A stretch of 64,000 nucleotides of DNA from Porites lobata (lineage: Eukaryota > Cnidaria > Anthozoa > Scleractinia > Poritidae): assembly GCA_942486035.1 (NCBI GenBank), contig CALNXK010000045.1, positions 413,501-477,500 of the forward strand, written 5' to 3'. The number at the start of each line of letters is the position of its first letter. The stretch's first letter is position 1. The notes under the pieces are model-generated. The model worked only from the letters and a program-made list of their open reading frames with translations, was not told the DNA's origin and ran no database searches. This document shows, in pieces, positions 58,901 through 64,000 of the stretch. A program made the translations under genes and the position numbers.

Positions 58901-60216
58901 GCGCAGTGTTACATTTTTAACTTGTAATTGGGTGTTTTCCCCATTCCCTATTGTTGAAATGGTGAACATCAAAAAAACAATGAATCATTCCGTGTTAAAT
59001 AGGAAAACTGACTGCTACACTGGACAGAAGCCCAGTGTAAGGCGAACATCAGTTCCCGTTTATTCTATACAAATACACACACTCGGGTACTGCAAAGGCA
59101 GTGAAGCAGGAAAAATGGAACAAGCTCCAAGTATAATAATTTGATCGATAATGTAATAAAGATGATATCGTTAGACGGATACTTTCTTTCTCAGTCCTCA
59201 TTTTAAAACTTGGTTTGTCTGTTTGTAAGCATTCTTGTCCTTGTTAATTTTAACCAACTGACCGTGCTTTTCACTTACTTGAGTCTTTTTCTTTCCAGCC
59301 TTGATCCACCGTCACGCCGGAGTGCTGGGCCTCGCAAGTTGTGTCCAAGCCTTTCCATACGACGTCCCCTCTTGGATGCCACAAATTTTGCTGGATCTTG
59401 GCGAGCATCTGCATGACCCGCATCCAATACAGGTAAGGCGGTTTGCCCTCGTCCTCCATAAAACGTGACATTAGGACATTTCACGTCGTAGCTGAGAGAG
59501 GACGACGACGAAACGTATCAAAACTAAAAAAAAGTGTGACGTGTATTGTTTTTGTCGATGCTGTTGCCTTCTTCGTCGTTACATAAGCTTTTCTTATTTC
59601 TCACCTCCCCCCCCCCCTTTCTTTCTCTTCTTTTCCTTTTTTTTTGCTTTTTTCTTCTCATTATCATCGTCCTCCCTCTTATCATCATAACCACAGTCTT
59701 CCTTCTGCTCCTCCTCCTCCTTCTCCTCCTCCTTGTCGTCATCATCATCATCATCGGTTTCTTCGTTATCATCATTATTATTGTCATCATCATCATCATC
59801 ATCATCACTATCCTCGTCGATGTCAGTCGGTCGATCTTGTAATAGAAGCTTCCCGTTTCTTACCTCCATCTCTACCTCTATTCATAAACCTAAAAATGAT
59901 CTTATTGATGCCTTTTTTCTTGGTAAAGAATGATTTATGTTATTCTTTTGTAGGGGAATAAGGGGTGCGGGATGGCGGAAGAGAGTTTATAAATAGAGCT
60001 AGAAATATAACAATTCAAAAATACGTTTTTAAGAATTAGGTGTACTTCGCTTATCGTGTGTGTTTTTTTTGGCTTATGTAGGCAACAGTAAAGAAAGTGA
60101 TGTCGGACTTCCGTCGAACTCACCATGACAATTGGCAGGAACACAAGCAAAAATTCACTGAGGATCAGCTTTTGGTGCTGACAGATCTTTTGGTCTCGCC
60201 ATGTTACTACGCTTGA
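25997..60216 (+). CDS. PSME4: Proteasome activator complex subunit 4 (PA200/Blm10), 1,839 aa, 53 coding exons
   Basis: Complete gene. It starts [18 protein letters not shown] and ends [10 protein letters not shown] followed by TGA; every one of the 52 junctions keeps the frame. PA200 is a single-chain HEAT-repeat solenoid that caps the 20S proteasome core in the nucleus, promotes hydrolysis of peptides and acetylated histones, and acts in DNA repair and spermatogenesis. The C-terminal Tyr-Tyr-Ala fits the HbYX-type tail that docks into the alpha-ring pocket. Exon 51 carries a Lys-run (KLKKKKKG, about residue 1732), where the vertebrate protein has a basic nuclear-localisation stretch. The region before it (about 1650-1735) matches the bromodomain-like part. 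The human protein has 1,843 residues, so length is conserved. Exon coordinates are in the three block entries. Weak donors (GTTAAA after exon 13, GTTGGT after exon 19) were accepted on frame and homology. Confidence 0.97.
27832..28290. repeat. MITE with TACCGTATTTATT ends, PSME4 intron 1
   Basis: Starts TACCGTATTTATTTGAATAAG and ends GAATAAATACGGTA. The inside is built from many copies of AATAAGCGCCCA in alternating states (for example 27850, 27918, 28190). I associate this end sequence with widespread marine-invertebrate MITEs. Non-coding. Confidence 0.85.
31745..31848. repeat. (GAT)n microsatellite, PSME4 intron 6
   Basis: Two runs of GAT/ATG units, about 31766-31784 and 31794-31838, lie directly beside the MITE at 31849. 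Confidence 0.9.
31849..32418. repeat. MITE with 37-bp terminal inverted repeats, PSME4 intron 6
   Basis: The left end TACCTTATTATAGGAAATTA continues into ACGCTCCATGAAATTAA; the right end is its exact inverse, finishing TATAATAAGGTA. TGCT is present on both flanks and may be a target duplication. The interior repeats GCGTTAATTT many times in both orientations. No transposase frame is visible, so it is non-autonomous. Confidence 0.85.
32450..32715. repeat. Dispersed satellite-like repeat (GACTCAAAAGTTAGAAC family), PSME4 intron 6
   Basis: Two to three degenerate units of about 105-130 bp, recognised by TTTCATCCATAGACTCAAAAG, AAAAGTTAGAATTGG and ACAACATAACAAGCAGTGCCA. The same unit appears at 47995-48170 and 49120-49410 (same orientation) and at 57395-57700 (opposite orientation). 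Confidence 0.6.
36430..36575. repeat. MITE fragment (AAGGTTTGACTGT end), PSME4 intron 14
   Basis: Starts with TTGAACCTCTCCACAATGACC and ends GAAGGTTTGACTGTAT, roughly inverted. It contains repeated AGTGGCCATTATAGAGA / AGTGGCCATTGTAGAGA. Related to the elements at 14822-15219 and 45860-46290. Confidence 0.6.
37366..37700. repeat. Tandem duplication including the 3' end of PSME4 exon 16
   Basis: CGAGCTGCCGCCAGG at the exon 16 donor (37362-37376) is repeated as CGAGCTGCGGCCAGG at about 37499. The following intron sequence is repeated with it (CATATAAAACCAGTAATG against CACAAAACCAATAATG; ACTAGTTATTA against CCAGTTATTAGAT). A third partial copy (CCAGTTATTAGATCCATC, then CTTCACCTCCCCCC) follows at 37612. 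A long C run is at 37578-37590. In copy two the donor reads GATAGT instead of GTGGGT and is probably inactive. Confidence 0.75.
38228..38500. repeat. Dispersed repeat of the AGGGAGCTTAAGCA family, PSME4 intron 18
   Basis: Shares GCACGTG-rich and TTTGTACATTTCTTAGCC and AAATGCCTAATTTCACGTT landmarks with 6322-6696, 55982-56360 and 63370-63748. GACGGCGACGGC on the left is mirrored by GCCGCTGTCGCCGTCC on the right. The GGGAGCTT end itself is not clear in this copy. Confidence 0.6.
39331..39594 (-). pseudogene. Fragment of a retroelement GIY-YIG-type endonuclease region
   Basis: The minus-strand frame contains [19 protein letters not shown] and [20 protein letters not shown]-x-EH-A-x-x-x-GH-x-ID followed by V-K-I-I..E....RKI is the pattern of the GIY-YIG part found in Penelope-like and similar retroelements. 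Only about 60 residues remain, without neighbours. It sits in PSME4 intron 19, antisense to the gene. Confidence 0.45.
42041..42321. repeat. Foldback element, PSME4 intron 23
   Basis: CTTGAGAAAACAGCCGACAT at 42041 is mirrored by GATGTCAACTGTTTTTTCAAG at 42301-42321. The interior pairs as well (AAATGACGTCTGAG with CTCAGACGTCATTT, CAGATCTGGGTAGTG with the GATCTGGGTATTGC region). A half copy is at 7066-7215. Confidence 0.75.
42595..42764. repeat. 170-bp near-perfect palindrome, PSME4 intron 24
   Basis: The left arm runs TGTATGTTGTGGTTCAAAT, then TTTTTCCTTGGTTTAAAATT, then TTTCAAACCAGTTTAATTTT. The right arm is its inverse, ending AAACCACAACATGTATA. The loop is about 25 bp around 42680. It is nearly uninterrupted, hence a recent MITE or foldback copy. 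Confidence 0.85.
45386..45612. repeat. Palindromic MITE with AGGGAGCTTAAGCA ends, PSME4 intron 30
   Basis: Left CTAGGGAGCTTAAGCAAAGA, then CGTTTTTGAGCGACG and CGTCAACCGGAAGTGAG. The right arm is the inverse: ACTTCCGGTTGACGTCCGT, CGCTCAAAAACG and GTTGCTTAAGCTCCCTA. It shares its ends with the longer elements at 6322, 55982 and 63370, but has a different interior. Confidence 0.85.
45720..46290. repeat. Tandem array of about 120-bp units next to an ACAGTCAAACC-type element, PSME4 intron 30
   Basis: Three to four units of GGGGCTTAATAACTTTCTTCC, then CCCGGAAAAGG, then GGCTTATT.GAGAGG, then ACAGTCAAACCCTGTTAATAC lie at about 45745, 45895, 46015 and 46090. The array ends in TGTCCGTATTAACG repeats to about 46285. 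Exon 31 starts at 46325. Confidence 0.75.
46868..47232. repeat. MITE copy A (AGAGAC..GTCTCT ends), PSME4 intron 31
   Basis: Starts AGAGACTTTTAGATTCGAGGA, with the end AGAATCTAATGGTCTCT inverted to it. It is about 75-80% similar by eye, over its whole length, to copy B at 55013-55362 (shared ATTCGAGGACGAG, ACATTTGATAACTTGTT, GGCTATCACGTTTTCCCGGC). Confidence 0.8.
47623..47821. repeat. Inverted repeat element with 12-bp flanking direct repeat, PSME4 intron 32
   Basis: TTACTACCTGGA at 47623-47634 and 47810-47821 flank an inverted unit: TCTGCATAACCGAGGTTA at left and TAACCGCGGTTATGCAG at right. TCGCGTTTTTCA pairs with TGAAAAACGCGA, and GCGCGAAGCGAGCG with CGCTCGCTTCGCGC. Interpreted as an insertion with target duplication. 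Confidence 0.8.
47995..48170. repeat. Dispersed satellite-like repeat, PSME4 intron 32
   Basis: Contains GGATTTCATCCACAGACTCA, AAAGTTAGAACCACCTTGTAC, AATAAACAGTACTACAGGAAA and TAGCTTTCATTCGAATG, then the next unit begins again. It belongs to the family described at 32450-32715. Confidence 0.7.
48378..48545 (+). repeat. Dispersed repeat copy 1 with residual open frame, directly after PSME4 exon 33
   Basis: In frame with exon 33 the intron reads on through [37 protein letters not shown] and then a stop. Copy 2 at 53849-54010 encodes a clearly similar stretch. The sequence similarity starts about 25 bp after the donor in both cases. Confidence 0.7.
49120..49410. repeat. Dispersed satellite-like repeat, PSME4 intron 34
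   Basis: About three units, with ACAGACTCACAAGGTAGAACC, AATAAACAGTACCACATGAAA and TAGCTTTCATTGGAATGGTC as landmarks. Same family and orientation as 47995-48170. Confidence 0.7.
49505..49645. repeat. MITE with CTGGGAAACTGCCCACC-type ends, PSME4 intron 34
   Basis: ATCTGCCCACCTTCTCCTCCC, then CTAAGCCAATATTTTGCCCT, is mirrored by the GGCTTAGGCGAGGGATATCTG region and GGGCAGTTTCCCAGAAG. Another copy is at 51808-51915 and a half copy at 56495-56545. Confidence 0.75.
50830..51535. repeat. About 700-bp (CAT/CAC/CCA)n tract, PSME4 intron 37
   Basis: A long mixed trinucleotide array, almost purely A/C/T on the plus strand with CAT, CAC and CCA units, between exons 37 and 38. Every frame is open in both strands (poly-His, Thr/Pro, Ile/Ser, or Met/Val/Gly/Asp), which explains several long spurious frames. 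Confidence 0.95.
51808..51915. repeat. MITE with CTGGGAAACTGCCCACC-type ends, PSME4 intron 38
   Basis: GGTTTTCTCACCTACCCCTCC at left and GGAGGGGTAGGTGGGCAGTT, then TCCCAGAAACC, at right are inverted. AACACTTACTTCTCACTTAGG is shared with 49505-49645 in inverted orientation. About 108 bp. Confidence 0.75.
52811..52833. repeat. Poly-C run, PSME4 intron 40
   Basis: A run of more than twenty C residues, preceded by ACA. It is a likely place for sequencing-length error. Confidence 0.9.
53126..53420. repeat. MITE with TACCGTAAAATTCCGAAAAT ends, PSME4 intron 41
   Basis: The left end TACCGTAAAATTCCGAAAAT continues into AAGCCCC, and the right end is its exact inverse. The interior repeats GGGGCTTATATT several times. 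TGAG flanks both sides and may be a 4-bp target duplication. About 295 bp, non-coding. Confidence 0.88.
53849..54010 (+). repeat. Dispersed repeat copy 2, directly after PSME4 exon 42
   Basis: Shares ACGAGAAGGG, GGGGCCGAAAT, CTTCTGGGATCGTTCCCGGG and CCAGAAGTCTTTGCGAAAGT with 48378-48545. One frame reads [14 protein letters not shown] and [16 protein letters not shown]. Exon 43 starts 28 bp after its end. Confidence 0.7.
55013..55362. repeat. MITE copy B (AGAGAC..GTCTCT ends), PSME4 intron 45
   Basis: Full-length relative of copy A at 46868-47232, in the same orientation: AGAGACCTTTACATTCGAGGA at the start and TTAGAATTTGACGGTCTCT at the end. Confidence 0.8.
55982..56360. repeat. MITE of the AGGGAGCTTAAGCA family, PSME4 intron 47
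   Basis: Left TAATAGGGACTTCAAGATCC, then AACGACGC; right GCGTCGTTGGATCTTAGAGT, then TCCTAAT. The interior shares GCACGTGGATCACGCTCTT and AAATGCCTAATTTCGCGTT with the other copies. Confidence 0.75.
56495..56545. repeat. Half MITE (CTGGGAAACTGCCCACC family), PSME4 intron 47
   Basis: Only the end GGGGAGGGGTAGGTGGGCAG, then TTTCCCGGAAACC, is present, about 30 bp before exon 48. Confidence 0.6.
57084..57159 (-). repeat. tRNA-like SINE head, 76 nt, PSME4 intron 48
   Basis: On the minus strand: GTCTCTT (acceptor 5'), then TAGCTAAGTGGTAGAGCA (A box), CTGG..CCAG anticodon stem with GGT in the loop (Thr-like), CAGG..CCTA T stem, and TTGGGAC (acceptor 3', pairs in part). The anticodon loop has 8 nt and the T loop is enlarged, so it is degenerate. 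More likely a tRNA-derived SINE than a working tRNA gene. Confidence 0.5.
57395..57705. repeat. Dispersed satellite-like repeat, opposite orientation, PSME4 intron 49
   Basis: Three units of about 105 bp, recognised by CATTCAAATGAAAGCTACT, AAAGGTGGTTCTAACTTTTGA and ATGAAATCCTAAACTGTGA. They are the inverse of the units at 32450, 47995 and 49120. The array begins about 10 bp after exon 49. Confidence 0.75.
59570..59822. repeat. Pyrimidine tract and (CAT)n microsatellite, PSME4 intron 52
   Basis: C/T-rich sequence with a C run near 59609, then CTCCTCCTCCTTCTCCTCC, then CAT runs at 59740-59756 and 59786-59808. Open frames on both strands here are compositional. Confidence 0.9.
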
Positions 60217-61270
60217 ATGGCTCGAGTTGCTTTGAACGAAAACTCCACAAAGGACTCAGCACTGACATCTGCTGATGACAACAGAACTGTTTCTTCTGCA
60301 AAACACGTTGCTCTTGTCATAAGAAGCCCTTCTGACAAATTCCATCTGCGTTCAAGATCCCTTTTTTCCCACGATAATTGCCTTGTATTGAAGGAGTTTT
60401 TTCTTTTGTCGTTTTGTTGTCGTATGATCAACTGCTGAAAGTTGTGATGTTAGCATGCGTCTTTTCTACACCTGGTTTGGGTCACGCAAGCAGGTTCTGT
60501 GGAAAGTCACGCTATATATTTTGGTTCCAGTTTTGAAAACGCAATACTTGCTAAGTGCGTGACACAGACACTCCAGTAGCCATGCAGTCACCTTAAGAGT
60601 TACAGTCACGCAAATCCGTTGTCACGCGCTTGTATCAACACTGTCTAATCTTGTTAAGGGGACACATCGCTTTTCGACAATTTGAAGTTCGTTTTAGGAT
60701 AGAACTCAAGCCATTGGCAACAAAATCGGTCAACTGACCACATTGAAGCTGTAGAATAGAATGATTTGTATCATTTGTAAACCAATGGTCTTTTGATGCT
60801 CTGTGCAGCTTTATGGTTTTATGATTTTTTGAAAGGTAGCGAGGTCCTCATCTCTGAAGAGTTCCCATAGTCTTGAAGAATTAAAGAAACTTTTCAAATT
60901 TTATTTGTAAATTTTCCAAAACGAACATATTCATATATGGCTTTGAAAGGGGTTTTATTTGAATGGTATCATTGCAGAATTTCTTCCCTATCTGACCCTT
61001 AGTCTGAAGCTTTAGAACTACTTAACTAGTCTACACTTTGGAAGAAAAGAGAACAGTTATTTAAGGGTAAAGATATTATCTAAGGTCTTTACTTTATTAT
61101 TCAGAGCCACAGATTTATTTACTGAAAATGTTACAGTTTACTTTTGTATTAAAGTAAAACGCATGGCCACCTTTTATACCCTCCCCCCTCCCCCTAGTGC
61201 TGTCCAAATCTTGAACAACTGACTGAAAAAATGGACTGTTTGTTGGAGATAAATAAACGGTAACACAACA
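60217..61270 (+). other. PSME4: Probable PSME4 3' untranslated region
   Basis: AT-rich sequence directly after the TGA at 60214-60216. The first good polyadenylation signal is AATAAA at 61252-61257. No exon or repeat recognised within it. The end of the transcript is inferred. Confidence 0.4.
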
Positions 61271-62689
61271 TTTTTGGTACTCGACAGCTGGCTAAAGCCG
61301 CCATGGACAGGCGATATGAAATTAAAAGCTTCTTTAGCCTTCCACGCTGACGCAGACGTTTCTTTCCCGCTTGACGAAGCCCTAAGAACGTCGGTGCGCA
61401 TGGGAGGCTAAAGATTGCAAAAAGGTTGCAAATTTAGCTGTTTGTATCGTTGAGGACCTTTCGACATGGGCTGGAGACGTGTTTCCAGCGCGAGGTCTAC
61501 GGATCAGATGATACGAAAATAGCTCAGTGATAGTGAGTTTCCAGCAACTTCCACTTCAACCGCTCTGCAAACCTCCAGACAAATCATTTCTTTTCGACGC
61601 TTTGACAAGATTTTCCGATTAGATAAAGCCACATTCGAAATAACGTTCCAAATTTAACTTAACAATATAATATAACAAGAAATTCCGCAGTAATCGCTCG
61701 GTGTTTCAACTGGTAATCTAATATATAGATTTAGCCAGGGCTAAAAGCGAAGCTCTCTTTAATATTTATAGTTTCCTCAAAGAAAACAACTTTGCACGTG
61801 CAGCACACTTATTTTGTAGTTTTGCACGTGAAACTTCTTTTAACTTCCTATTTACTCTTTTTATGGAGGAAATGTTTGTGTCCCTGTTCATTCTGTTTAC
61901 GTACTGCCGCTCATTTTACTTTGGTAGCCGCTAGCATCTCTCATTTTCTAACCGCCGCTATATGATTTTCATGTTTTTCTTCCAACGAAATTGGTCTCCG
62001 TTGTCATATCTCACTCTAGCTCCTTTCCTGTTATCTAAGTTAATGTAGACACAGGGCTCCTGGTAGACATTAAAATTTAGTAGAAAGAAAGACTCGTTTT
62101 TGTTGTTGTTGTTGTTGTTGTTGTTGTTTTTTCTCTCTGAATAGATTGCCATTTTTTCTTAGCTATGGGGTTCCGCTCGCGCGCGAGGAGCTCCGCTATA
62201 TATTAATTACGGTACGTTACTGGCTCCGATGCTGACAAGTTGTCAATTCTTAAACGAAACGTGAAATGTATAAAGGGGCGTTTTTGAAACAGAGTCGTGG
62301 GCGTTTTCTCTTTTCTCCTCCCCTTCCCCTTCCCATTTTTTTTTTCTCGCCTCAACTTTCGCGCGATAACTCGATCGGAAACGCTTGCTACGCACGCGCG
62401 GTTTCCATCCTTTGTTTGAACCGAAACGGCTACCTATCCGCTACCCAGTCTAAAGTGACACCTAAATGACTTAAATGTATCATACCCATTTATCCTGATG
62501 CCCATGTCACTCCGAAATGAAGACCGTCTTCGGGGTTCTGGCATCTTCACATTTCCTTTTGATGTTCGAAAAACCGACAATAAATGCTCGCACCTGATTG
62601 GATGCTCGGTGTAATTTTTCACTCGCCCCAATACAAATGGGCCCACACTTTATCCGACAAAAGGGAGACTGGGCCCGAAGAAAAGCAAG
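61271..62689. other. Spacer downstream of PSME4
   Basis: Nothing gene-like seen. There is a (TTG)n run at about 62099-62128, a GC-rich patch near 62175, and a pyrimidine run near 62310-62350. Confidence 0.5.
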
Positions 62690-62963
62690 ATGGCGGCAGT
62701 TTTTGTTCAAGAGAGAAATGCTACATCAATACTCGTTATGTCTGTTTCCAGCTGGTGCGAAGGCCACAGAAGAAGACAAGAGCTGAACGAAACATCGTTT
62801 TGCAAGTTTAAGTGCAAAAAATTCCGTAAATTTAGCAGAAAGAGTCTCCTTTCCAGTCGGTCGACTGGCGTCTACAGCCATCAGGAAACTCCGAAATCTA
62901 TGTTCTCCTGAAGAGCGGAAACTGAAGAGCGATGCCACTGGAAAGGGCTTGAGTATTAAAAGG
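62690..62963 (+). other. Weak candidate first exon of a further gene
   Basis: AAGATGGCGGCAG at 62687-62699 is a strong translation-start (and YY1-like promoter) context, and AAAAG|GTAATT at about 62962 could be a splice donor. The ATG frame (MAAVFVQERNATS..) closes with a stop at 62911, before that donor. A second frame (NSVNLAERVSFPVGRL..) stays open to the donor but has no ATG. No family recognised. It may be a 5' UTR exon, a non-coding RNA, or chance. Confidence 0.25.
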
Positions 62964-63369
62964 TAATTTGCTATAGTTTAAAATGTGAATTACGTGTTGT
63001 TATACTTCTTCTGAAACGATTGTACACAAGCAAGTCACAGGATGGCCAAGCTCTACAAGTGCATATTCTGACTAGTTTTGGATTAAAGTTCGGGCAAGAT
63101 TTCCGCTCAATCCCATACATCAATTTGACAATTATGTACACACTTACTGTTGAGAGAAGACAAAATCTAGAACAACAGAAAGCCTTTGGGACTTCCTAAA
63201 AAAGGTGAATTGTGAATATGTGGGCTTATAGTTGATCAGGGTCCTTGGGCTGCAATGGTTTATGGCTCTTGCCAGGATTCATGTTTGCATGCTGTTTTTT
63301 CACAGGCATCTCAAGCTCACAATACGAGTGTGGAATGTATTTTTCATTCTGTGTTGTTGGTGAGTCAGT

Positions 63370-63748
63370 AATAGAGAGCTTAAGCATATAGCAATGATGG
63401 TGACGTCAACGAGAACAGCAAAAAAGCAATAGGTTTTAGATCGACAAAACAACAACTCTGCACGTGCATCACAATTTTTTGTACATTTCTTTGCCATCAC
63501 TGCATGACTACGATCTGAAAATGCCTAATTTCACGTTTTGTGGCCAAAGTGATCACAAGACAACAACTTCATTTTTCTTTCCCTGAACTTTGATACAGTC
63601 TTTTAGAATTCAGCTCCAGAAAAAATTGCCAACATATGACGAACTGAACAAAATCGAATAAGTGCAATAAAGTTTGAAGCATGACTTCGCTTTTTAAGTA
63701 ACCTTTTTTGTAGCCGTCGCTGTCATTGTTGCTTTTAGCTCCCTAATA
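63370..63748. repeat. MITE of the AGGGAGCTTAAGCA family
   Basis: Left AATAGAGAGCTTAAGCATA; right GTTGCTTTTAGCTCCCTAA. The interior has GCACGTGCATCACAATTTTT, GTACATTTCTTTGCC and AAATGCCTAATTTCACGTTTT, as in 6322-6696 (inverse), 38228-38500 and 55982-56360. Confidence 0.8.
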
Positions 63749-64000
63749 CACTTGAGGGTATCGTTGAGGTGTTTTCTTGATAGTATTAGTTACATTGATC
63801 ACACTATAGAACCAAAAAGTCAACTTAATCAATACATTCACACCAAAACACACAGAAATACATCAAAGATAAATCTTCTTTATTCATTTTATCGATCAAT
63901 ATGTAAAATATAACAAGTAGCATTCGCAAACCTCTGTATTTGAATTATTTCTTATTCAACATCTCAATGGTTGCTTGTAATGAGATAGCGGCTCACTGTT
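63749..64000. other. Window end, AT-rich, no exon seen
   Basis: AT-rich sequence. TTTATT (AATAAA on the minus strand) near 63880 could end a minus-strand gene lying beyond the window, but this is only a possibility. Confidence 0.2.

Larger units (their letters stand above)
50604..60216 (+). other. PSME4: PSME4 coding exons 37-53
   Basis: Exons: 37 50604-50664; 38 51578-51676; 39 52046-52115; 40 52548-52673; 41 53009-53086; 42 53647-53826; 43 54038-54129; 44 54378-54509; 45 54639-54892; 46 55423-55499; 47 55718-55774; 48 56575-56646; 49 57230-57385; 50 57900-57974; 51 58727-58811; 52 59299-59432; 53 60082-60216. Conserved pieces are [11 protein letters not shown] (exon 38), [14 protein letters not shown] (exon 40), [14 protein letters not shown] (exon 44), [14 protein letters not shown] (exons 49-50), [13 protein letters not shown] (exon 52) and [16 protein letters not shown] (exon 53). 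Exon 45 ends in an acidic and basic-rich linker (about residues 1530-1576). Confidence 0.93.

Noticed and set aside
59524..59961. Frames rich in Ser/Leu, His/Pro, Met or Asp/Glu
   Set aside because: Compositional products of the pyrimidine tract and CAT repeat in PSME4 intron 52.

Overview
ORGANISM. This is animal nuclear DNA, AT-rich, with many introns carrying GT..AG borders. Introns and spacers are full of short inverted-repeat (MITE or foldback) elements whose ends (for example TACCGTATTTATTCGAATAAG, CTGGGAAACTGCCCACC, ACAGTCAAACCTG) I associate with stony corals and sea anemones. A cnidarian, most likely a hexacoral, is my inference; the species cannot be fixed from the sequence alone. 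LAYOUT. (1) 2187-11877, plus strand: a 13-exon gene for an 815-residue protein. It has a myristoylation-type N-terminus, a duplicated coiled coil, and then the order Tudor-like, TIR, TIR, Tudor-like. I could splice it in frame from first Met to stop. It is the most novel item here and looks like an innate-immune or NAD-metabolism type signalling protein. (2) 11878-15996: spacer with MITEs and a C-terminal remnant of a hAT transposase that was later split by a second repeat, which is flanked by a 9-bp target duplication. (3) 15997-17757, plus: a two-exon mitochondrial 3-hydroxyisobutyrate-dehydrogenase-like enzyme. (4) 17830-21056, minus: a 5'-truncated, frameshifted L1/Tx1-type LINE that begins about 70 bp after the dehydrogenase stop codon. 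(5) 21057-23716: repeat-rich spacer with a long foldback element. (6) 23717-24859, plus: an intronless type II membrane protein with a PA14 domain like that of B4GALNT3/4, but no glycosyltransferase domain. (7) 25997-60216, plus: the complete PSME4 gene (proteasome activator PA200/Blm10), which I reconstructed as 53 coding exons and 1,839 residues, in frame throughout and ending in the HbYX-type tail YYA. (8) 60217-64000: probable PSME4 3' UTR, spacer, a weak candidate first exon of another gene at 62690, and one more MITE. HOW IT FITS TOGETHER. The four protein genes are on the plus strand but are separate eukaryotic transcription units; nothing indicates an operon or shared pathway. Most of the remaining structure is mobile-element debris, including several families present two to five times within this window. 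Exon borders were placed by eye from splice signals, reading phase and recalled similarity to known families; no alignment was run.
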